The notes under the pieces are model-generated. The model was given only the letters and a program-made list of their open reading frames with translations. It did no database searches and was not told the origin of the DNA. Below, in pieces: positions 58,773 to 64,000 of a stretch of DNA of 64,000 bases. The DNA is from a virus. Made by a program: the position numbers and the translations under genes. Within the stretch, counting starts at the first letter, position 1. Each line of letters opens with the position of its first letter. The stretch spans positions 1 through 64,000 of IMG/VR virus record IMGVR_UViG_3300008108_000067, one strand, 5' to 3'.

Positions 58773-60272
58773 TTATAATTTCGAAGTAGTTTCATCGTCA
58801 AAGAACTTTCTAAGATTTCGTATAGAAGAATTGGTTGCAACTTCTCTACCGAAATCAATTGTAGAAACTCCCGAAGAACCTAGTCCAGTAACATTTTTTA
58901 AGCTTTCATTTGCTGGTAAATCTCCAGCCAATGTTCTCTCATTAGTTTTCATTACGAAATTATCGTTAGATGCCCATAGTGGTTGAAATGGGTCTGGGAA
59001 TACTTGGTACTTTGCGTATACCACCAACATTCTTGCGATTAACGCAGGATTCACGATACCAGAGGGTCCGAGAGTTAGTGGAGAGGTAGACATGATTGTT
59101 CGTAGTAATTCAAACAAAAATAATTTTAATGGTTTTGCCATTGCAATAGGAGATGCATTTGAACTTCTACCACCCAAGAATATTTCGTTACCGTGGAACG
59201 TAACATTTCTATCGGCACTAATAAGAACATCTCGTTTAGTATTCACTATGGTATCTTCTTTTGAATCTAAACTAATAGTTTTTTCTGCGAACAGATTAAT
59301 TAAATTTGGTGTTCGTATAGTAACGTTTCCGGCAGAATCTAATGTAAATCCATCATCTAACGTGTTAAGATGTATGCCTTTTTTCGAAAACATATATATG
59401 GATGTTTGTTTTGCATTAAATATTAACTTATCGGAATTTATTAATATGGATGCACCATCAAATATAGGTTTCTCAAACGTTGAACGAAGATGGATATTTG
59501 TACCATACGTTGCAGGTACCAATGGTAATATCTGTTTTGATACCATATATATCGAACTGGCGTCTGCGTTAAGTGATTCGTTCGTCAATCCAGCAGGTCC
59601 GTCAGCAGTTCTTATTACAGATGATTGTCCAGCACGTAAGATAATATTTGGAAATTGTTCACCATCGGACGCTTGACTTAACTGACTACTTCCTAGTCGA
59701 ATGGATTGTCCATATCGTCCTTGATAAATAATGTCTCCTTCAAATGCTTTGACAGGATTTACATTTAATTCTCTAAAATTATCACCTGCGTTGGTTTTAA
59801 TTTTGGATGCTTGTGTTGTGACTCCACGAAGTGCTTGTCGTTGTCTATCAATCGCATTTTCCGTTCGTGCCGCTTCTAATATAGTTCCAACAACAGGATG
59901 TGCGTTTTCTGATATTTTTCGTTTGGTGTTAAGTGGTCCTATATACCAATAAGTACCTAACATTTTAAACACCAATACATATTCTCCAACTAGTGGATAT
60001 GATGTTTGATATGGTATAAGCGGGTCCGCCCAAACCAAGTTTTTACTTCTGGTGTCTTGGTCTGTATTTACAAACCGTACTTTGGCACGACCAACGTTTG
60101 CCGTTGTACTTGCTCTATTTTGATCGTATTTATTACTTGCTTCATTAACAATGATTTCTTCAACTTGCGCAGCTTCATAGATAAAAGAGTCCGTAGCTAC
60201 TGTATTGGTGGGGGCACCTGGTAGTAGTGTTCTAACTCCGTTGTTACTGACGGGGACTCTAAATCCTGGCAT
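58773..60272 (-). CDS. 5: Baseplate hub/central spike protein (gp5-like, no lysozyme domain)
   Basis: 499 residues. About 1-110: an OB-fold-like N-terminal domain (GRAKVRFVNTDQDTRSKNLV, YPLVGEYVLVFKMLGTYWYI). Then FEGDIIYQGRYGQSIRLGSS with ILRAG, as in gp5-type hub proteins of large phages. About 270-380: a beta-helix-like part with short strands (ILINSDKLIFNAKQTSIYMF, TIRTPNLINLFAEKTISLDS) as in the needle of gp5. The T4 gp5 lysozyme domain is absent. It probably forms the trimeric membrane-piercing tip. Its start shares one base with the previous stop (TAATG), so it is coupled to the small gene at 60272. Confidence 0.7.
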   Translation of the reverse strand: MPGFRVPVSNNGVRTLLPGAPTNTVATDSFIYEAAQVEEIIVNEASNKYDQNRASTTANVGRAKVRFVNTDQDTRSKNLVWADPLIPYQTSYPLVGEYVLVFKMLGTYWYIGPLNTKRKISENAHPVVGTILEAARTENAIDRQRQALRGVTTQASKIKTNAGDNFRELNVNPVKAFEGDIIYQGRYGQSIRLGSSQLSQASDGEQFPNIILRAGQSSVIRTADGPAGLTNESLNADASSIYMVSKQILPLVPATYGTNIHLRSTFEKPIFDGASILINSDKLIFNAKQTSIYMFSKKGIHLNTLDDGFTLDSAGNVTIRTPNLINLFAEKTISLDSKEDTIVNTKRDVLISADRNVTFHGNEIFLGGRSSNASPIAMAKPLKLFLFELLRTIMSTSPLTLGPSGIVNPALIARMLVVYAKYQVFPDPFQPLWASNDNFVMKTNERTLAGDLPANESLKNVTGLGSSGVSTIDFGREVATNSSIRNLRKFFDDETTSKL

Positions 60273-60667
60273 TATTTAATTCTCTTTGAGATTGCAAATA
60301 TATCTTCTTCGATATCTTTACCTTCATCTTCCAGTTTTTCAACTTCCATCTTTAAGTCACCTAATAATGCCTGTTTTTCTGCTTCCGAAAGTAACCCATC
60401 AATGGATTCTCCCTTGGCTGCAACACCAATAATACGTTGGGCAATTTGTGCAACACGTATTAAGTGTTCATCATTTTTGACATTTACTTCAATAAAGTCT
60501 TTTATAACAGGACCAATAACTGCTGCATCTTCTGGGGTTCTGATCAGCATAACCAACTTAGAGACAAACGTATTAATTTGTTGTCTCTTAGAGTCGGTAT
60601 TCTTATAGATTTCTGAAAAGAGGTCGGAAAGTGATTTTCCCTCAAATATTTCCTTGTCTAAACTCAT
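60272..60667 (-). CDS. Small helical protein heading the baseplate operon
   Basis: 131 residues from ATG 60667, preceded by GGAGG at 5 nt; the TTG four codons upstream lies within that site and is rejected. Helical: SLSDLFSEIYKNTDSKRQQI, FVSKLVMLIRTPEDAAVIGP, EKQALLGDLKMEVEKLEDEG. It resembles a conserved small protein found near baseplate genes in marine T4-like phages. Function unknown; it is the first gene after the promoter-like element and is translationally linked to the spike gene. Confidence 0.55.
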   Translation of the reverse strand: MSLDKEIFEGKSLSDLFSEIYKNTDSKRQQINTFVSKLVMLIRTPEDAAVIGPVIKDFIEVNVKNDEHLIRVAQIAQRIIGVAAKGESIDGLLSEAEKQALLGDLKMEVEKLEDEGKDIEEDIFAISKRIK

Positions 60668-60688
60668 AATAACCTCCAAGTTACTACA

Positions 60689-60698
60689 ATATAAATAG
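60689..60698 (-). promoter_or_regulatory. Late-promoter-like element (CTATTTATAT)
   Basis: The coding strand reads CTATTTATAT, 21 nt before the start at 60667, in the only gap between the sigma-factor gene and the baseplate operon. Confidence 0.55.
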
Positions 60699-60705
60699 TT
60701 AGAGG

Positions 60706-61443
60706 CTATTTTTTATACGTAAAATATGCAGATGGGTCGGAAATATGTCCTGTTCGTCTAAATTCTTGCATTTGGACTAAAACGTGTCCTCGCATCTTGT
60801 TGATTACCTTAGTAATATGCGAAGTTTTGTGGTTAGTCATTTCCCTAATCATTAGGTAGAGAGCTTTTTTATTGAAATTATCAATGTTATCCACTCGGCG
60901 GAGTAGTTCAACAACAGCGGTGGCGATATCTAAATCTCTCTTTTTCTTGAAAATCTTCGTGGTGTTAAAATCCCAATACTGAACAAGTAGTTGGATGAAA
61001 TCACGCATATCACTCTTTACTTCGTGTTCTTCTGGCTCCGCAACTAGAATTTCTTCTAACGAAAATGTTTCATCGGTCTTGTCCGCCAAGTATACAGACC
61101 GCTTCTCTTCCTTATATGCGTTGTTATTATGTAATATAAGATAATTTTTTGCGATTACACTAAAATATGAAAACGCTTTACCTTTACCAGATGTAAATTT
61201 GTGTAAGTTTATAACCAAAAAGGAAACAACTTCCGACTTTACATCTTCAAAGCTACCTTCCATATAAGGAAACTTGAATCTATTAATTACATTTTCGGCC
61301 AATTTATCGAATGGTGCCCAAATGTACTCCCGATAGATGTATTCTCGTTCATCTTGGTCAGTACTTTGGTTATACTTTATAATTGCATCTTCGGTTTCTT
61401 GTGTAAAATAGACCTTGCCCAACTTAGTTTTCTTTCGACCCAT
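60706..61443 (-). CDS. 55: Late sigma factor-like protein (gp55-like)
   Basis: 245 residues from ATG 61443 (MGRKKTKLGKVYFTQETEDA); the ATG at 61461 lacks a ribosome site, while GGGAG lies 11 nt before the inner one. The region DKLAENVINRFKFP, EDVKSEVVSFLVINLHKFTS then GKGKAFSYFSVIAKNYLILH resembles sigma region 2 as in gp55 (R-x-N, E-x(3)-D/S, AYIT/AYFS helix). T4 gp55 (185 residues) directs host RNA polymerase to late promoters with gp45 and gp33. This protein is longer, with a C-terminal helical part (VVELLRRVDNIDNFNKKALY then LMIREMTNHKTSHI) like a region-4-type HTH. It likely reads the TATTTATA elements. Confidence 0.75.
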   Translation of the reverse strand: MGRKKTKLGKVYFTQETEDAIIKYNQSTDQDEREYIYREYIWAPFDKLAENVINRFKFPYMEGSFEDVKSEVVSFLVINLHKFTSGKGKAFSYFSVIAKNYLILHNNNAYKEEKRSVYLADKTDETFSLEEILVAEPEEHEVKSDMRDFIQLLVQYWDFNTTKIFKKKRDLDIATAVVELLRRVDNIDNFNKKALYLMIREMTNHKTSHITKVINKMRGHVLVQMQEFRRTGHISDPSAYFTYKK

Positions 61444-61702
61444 CGTTTGAATCACTCCCATAAATTAGCGGACGTAAATCATTTATGATGTCCGTAATTT
61501 GAGAAAAGACTTCACCAACCTCATCATCTTTCTCAAACATTTGTCGTTCATCAATTATCCGCATTGTGTGTAATGTTATGCTCAGACGGGAATAAAAATT
61601 GTTGACGGCATCTTCCATTATTTCAACTTTACGTAACGTATTCCATGTTGCGTAACAAAGTAGAATATTAAACAATAGACTAATAACAACAATTACTATC
61701 AT
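61424..61702 (-). CDS. Small membrane protein
   Basis: 92 residues. One N-terminal membrane segment (IVIVVISLLFNILLCYATW) followed by a cytoplasmic helix with LRKVEIMEDAVNNFYSRLSI and DERQMFEKDDEVGEVFSQI. This DERxxFExDDEVGxxF unit recurs in T4-like phages, as I remember, with no known function. Starts by ATGA overlap with the lysozyme-like gene and ends inside the sigma gene. Could be a membrane-bound regulator or superinfection factor; not known. Confidence 0.55.
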   Translation of the reverse strand: MIVIVVISLLFNILLCYATWNTLRKVEIMEDAVNNFYSRLSITLHTMRIIDERQMFEKDDEVGEVFSQITDIINDLRPLIYGSDSNDGSKEN

Positions 61703-62223
61703 ATCTTTACCAAGTTGTAGATTGAAAAGGTTTGCATGTACTCACGAATACTTGTTCCGTTCGCGTCAGTTCTACCTTTAAAATCTGAATTATTGAAAAA
61801 GTTGATAACATTCTGTGGTCCTGCCAAATGTGCTGCTGCCAAGATGCCAGAACGTGTAACTTTTATTCCCTTTACTACCTTACCGCTATATTTTATAATA
61901 ATATTATGTAATTCTTTATTGTTTAGTCGCATATTTGCAACCATTACAGAGTCTTGAAGTTCTGAGTTCTGTAAGAATTGCTTCTGTGTAACTCTAAATC
62001 CTAGCATTCTAACCGTACGAGGATCAAACTGATACTTTCCCATCATTCCGAATCTGTTCACCACATGCAAAGTATTATCACTTTCCCGTTCTGCCATATG
62101 GTTAAGAAACTTTTCAAGTTCCGTTGGTTCCGACCGAACAATACGATTCGGTACATAAACCTCATTTATTTTCAACATCAAAAGAACCATTAATGTCGAA
62201 AAGACAGTTATTACCTGTTTCAT
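61699..62223 (-). CDS. Exported lysozyme/transglycosylase-like protein
   Basis: 174 residues from ATG 62223 (AGGAG 6 nt upstream); the longer reading to 62262 is rejected. A signal peptide or anchor (VFSTLMVLLMLKINEVYV) leads to a lysozyme-like fold. ERESDNTLHVVNRFGMMGKY then QF fits the SLT pattern in which Glu47 is the acid followed by N and G-x(2)-G-x-YQF. SGILAAAHLAGPQNVINFF and DANGTSIREYMQTFS follow. It probably cuts peptidoglycan for entry or lysis. The location beside early-type genes leaves it open whether it is the endolysin. The signal suggests export without a holin. Confidence 0.65.
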   Translation of the reverse strand: MKQVITVFSTLMVLLMLKINEVYVPNRIVRSEPTELEKFLNHMAERESDNTLHVVNRFGMMGKYQFDPRTVRMLGFRVTQKQFLQNSELQDSVMVANMRLNNKELHNIIIKYSGKVVKGIKVTRSGILAAAHLAGPQNVINFFNNSDFKGRTDANGTSIREYMQTFSIYNLVKI

Positions 62224-62236
62224 AATTTCTCCTGTG

Positions 62237-63311
62237 TTAGAGAAGGTGCGGTCTTGCCTCACTAATTCCAGCGTTAGTGACTACAACATACGAGGGACAA
62301 AATTCATCAATACTCATTGCTCCTGCGTATGATAAGGCCGACCGTAATCCATCAGTTAATCCATCCACGATAAACTTTGCTTTACCCTTGAATGGAACAA
62401 TGGTGGATTCACCCTCAACATTACGAGTTTTTTGACCGTGTATACTCTTTGTTTCCAAAGAAGCTGCTCCACGATATCTTTTATATAAACCATTTTGTTT
62501 TTCAATAATAGCCCCAGGCGCTTCCTTTGTTCCTGCCAAAAGCGACCCAAGAATTACCGAACTTGCTCCAACCGCCAACGCTTTAGCAATATCACCACTA
62601 TTACGAATACCACCACATGCAATAATAGGAACAGTTACTGCGTTTGACGTTTCCAACAATGACGTAACATTTGGTACACCAAAACCAGTTTTAATACGAG
62701 TAGTACACAATGAACCACCACCGATACCTACTCGAATTGCATCTGCTCCCCAGAATTCTAATTCTTCTGCTGCTTCTGCGGTTGCTACATTTCCTGCAAT
62801 AACGTCAATATGAGGAAAGTTATCTTTAATTTTGATGATAGCTTCACGGACAAACGAATGATGACCGTGGGCTACATCAATCAATATAACATTTGCACCA
62901 GCATTAATCAAGGCTTCTGTTCGTTGGAAATAATCTCCATTGGCTCCAACCGCTGCCATAATCTCCATTGGCTCCAACCGCTGCCATAACAGGAGTTGTT
63001 TTTCCTTCCCAAGTTCTATATATAGGCCCGTCCCATATAGCCATTTTTACATTTTGTACTTGTTCTGCTTGTTCTTCAATTGACATAAAACGATGAATAC
63101 ATCCTACACCACCCAATTCTGCCATTGCAATAGCCATTTCAGACTCACATACCGTGTCCATAGGTGATGCAATGAGAGGAACTCTAATACTATAATTAGT
63201 TGTTAATCTAGTAGTAAGGTCAATTTGTGACCGTGATTCAATATCCGAATACTGTGGTATCAGCTGGATATCATCATAGGTTAGTGCTTGTTTACCGTGT
63301 AATGGTATCAT
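62237..63311 (-). pseudogene. IMP dehydrogenase/GMP reductase-family gene broken by a tandem duplication
   Basis: Two frames together encode one TIM-barrel nucleotide oxidoreductase without CBS domains. The first part (ATG 63311) has TYDDIQLIPQYSDIESRSQI, PLIASPMDTVCESEMAIAMA and GGVGCIHRF. After MAAVGANGDY the frame is lost. The second part continues with VILIDVAHGHHSFVREAIIK, the Cys loop GGGSLCTTRIKTGFGVPN, GGIRNSGDIAKALAVGASSV and VEGESTIVPFKGKAKFIVDG. A 28-bp tandem duplication at 62933-62988 causes the shift; removing one copy restores about 348 residues, the size of GMP reductase. IMPDH versus GMPR cannot be settled: the EGxxxxVPFKG piece is GMPR-like, the ending VVTNAGISEARPHLL more IMPDH-like. 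It would adjust guanine nucleotide pools if active. Confidence 0.8.
62933..62988. repeat. Perfect 28-bp tandem duplication
   Basis: ATCTCCATTGGCTCCAACCG followed by CTGCCATA occurs twice without a spacer (62933-62960 and 62961-62988). The unit length is not a multiple of three, so it shifts the frame of the IMPDH/GMPR gene. Confidence 0.95.
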
Positions 63312-63918
63312 AATATGCGTTTTGCTCCCGTTGTCTCTTGATGTCCTTGATGTGATAAAGTGACCACTCTTCTTCTGCTGGAAGTGGTGCGTGTGTTTGA
63401 TATCCTACGATTCGTTCATGCACCTTACCTTCCCATCTAATACGTTCTGTATTTTTATACAGTCTAGTTTGGTAGTCAGGAAACATTACCCATCCCTTGT
63501 CGTTCAGTGTCCATCCCCAACTACGAATATCATCTTCCGTTAATCCGTTTACCACATTTACTCGTGGAATTAAGAACATATCTACATTGGTATTATTATA
63601 CACTATATCATGCAAATATGTCAAAAGATTATTATTAAATTTTTCATCAGCATCAACTTGGAAAATGTAATCACCTTCACACAAAGAATTAAGATAATTT
63701 TTATGTGCAGCAAAATCATTATTTAATGCATGTGAAAATAGACGAATTTTGTCCTGTTGTTCATATCCATATAAAATTTGGGATGTAAATGCATCAGTAG
63801 AATGATCGTCCACAACAATAATTTCGTCACCGGTTTTTTCGCAGTGAGGAACCAACTGGTCAAGTAGTTGTTGAATATAATGACCTTCGTTGTGGGTTGT
63901 AATTGCAAAACTAATCAT
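63292..63918 (-). CDS. Family 2 glycosyltransferase
   Basis: 208 residues from ATG 63918, preceded by GGGAG at 5 nt; the TTG four codons upstream is rejected. GT-A fold features are SFAITTHNEGHYIQQLLDQL, the nucleotide-binding IIVVDDHSTD (33-42), NLCEGDYIFQVDADE-type DxD at Asp89-Asp91 and RIRWEGKVHERIVGY near the end, as in SPBc2-type GT2 proteins (WxGxVHE). It probably adds a sugar to phage DNA, virion or host surface glycans. Its start overlaps the previous stop by ATGA, and its stop overlaps the IMPDH/GMPR start by 20 nt. Confidence 0.85.
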   Translation of the reverse strand: MISFAITTHNEGHYIQQLLDQLVPHCEKTGDEIIVVDDHSTDAFTSQILYGYEQQDKIRLFSHALNNDFAAHKNYLNSLCEGDYIFQVDADEKFNNNLLTYLHDIVYNNTNVDMFLIPRVNVVNGLTEDDIRSWGWTLNDKGWVMFPDYQTRLYKNTERIRWEGKVHERIVGYQTHAPLPAEEEWSLYHIKDIKRQREQNAYYDTITR

Positions 63919-64000
63919 AGTAACTCCCAATATTTAAATAAAGCTTTTTCTTTGGCTTTTGCTTCTAGATCAATGTCAATATCTAAACCGTAGTCATCAA
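63915..64000 (-). CDS. C-terminal end of an upstream gene
   Basis: Partial: the frame is open from the window edge to TGA at 63915 and reads DDYGLDIDIDLEAKAKEKAL then FKYWELL. The stop overlaps the glycosyltransferase start (ATGA). Too short to identify. Confidence 0.6.
   Translation of the reverse strand, partial: DDYGLDIDIDLEAKAKEKALFKYWELL

Noticed and set aside
1490-60698. Reading TATAAATA on the plus strand as classic T4 late promoters firing rightward
   Set aside because: The sites lie at a fixed distance before minus-strand starts and no plus-strand genes follow them. Antisense promoters at every operon start are unlikely, though not excluded.
1-64000. Many 60-150 residue open frames on the plus strand
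   Set aside because: They lie opposite clear minus-strand genes, have biased Ser/Val/Thr composition typical of antisense shadows, and lack ribosome sites. No gap over 300 bases is left for plus-strand genes.
1-64000. tRNA genes, integrase, repressor or attachment sites
   Set aside because: No cloverleaf-like sequence, recombinase motif or repressor was found while reading the gaps, all of which are under 150 bases.

Overview
The window is a 64 kb piece of a large, AT-rich tailed phage (myovirus) genome of the distant T4-like type. All genes I can support lie on the minus strand, so transcription runs from high to low coordinates; both ends cut through genes. The T4-type virion set is recognisable: terminase gp17, portal gp20, prohead protease gp21, scaffold gp22, capsid gp23, neck gp13 and gp14, sheath stabiliser gp15, sheath gp18, tube gp19, baseplate gp6 and gp25 and a gp5-like spike. 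It is combined with a fused Mre11-Rad50 (gp47-gp46), a DnaG-type primase and a gp55-like late sigma factor. There is no integrase, repressor, tRNA or CRISPR array. Tail-fibre proteins built from GTVSSSAQ-like and TASYA-like repeats, a phage-borne ribosomal protein bS21 and GCTDxxAxNYNP repeats resemble uncultured aquatic phages, but the host cannot be fixed from the sequence.

Layout in transcription order. 64000-60706: a partial gene, a GT2 glycosyltransferase, an IMPDH/GMPR-family gene broken by a 28-bp tandem duplication, a lysozyme-like protein, a small membrane protein and the gp55-like sigma factor. 60667-44285: baseplate and tail genes (gp5-like, coiled-coil protein, gp25, gp6, a DNRLRE-like protein, a pol-beta nucleotidyltransferase, a GCTD-repeat protein, a 1645-residue baseplate protein). 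44229-41047: four smaller structural genes. 41027-36538: replication and recombination (PD-(D/E)XK nuclease, primase, Mre11-Rad50 fusion). 36499-29019: a structural protein, a 950-residue HNH-ligase-nucleotidyltransferase fusion, a zinc-ribbon protein, a coiled-coil membrane protein and terminase. 28979-19036: portal, protease and many small, mostly basic proteins, several starting with a short peptide that looks like a capsid-targeting sequence cut by gp21, plus a HExxH protease, a HAD phosphatase and bS21. 18905-10305: scaffold, capsid, neck, sheath and tube. 10211-1: a family of mosaic tail-fibre genes.

The genes form tightly packed operons, with many TAATG and ATGA overlaps, separated by a few hairpin terminators. 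Nine short gaps carry the same coding-strand element (TATTTATA core) 21-31 nt before a start codon; this is the best candidate for the late promoter read by the gp55-like factor. The order 17...20-21-22-23-13-14-15-18-19 is a permutation of the T4 order.

The most unusual content is (1) the suite of candidate virion-delivered proteins with a shared N-terminal processing peptide, (2) the ligase/nucleotidyltransferase fusion sharing a C-terminal module with the HAD phosphatase, (3) the single-chain Mre11-Rad50, and (4) adhesin-like proteins with RCC1 and GCTD repeats. Coordinates and motifs are read directly; family names come from remembered family signatures, not from searches.
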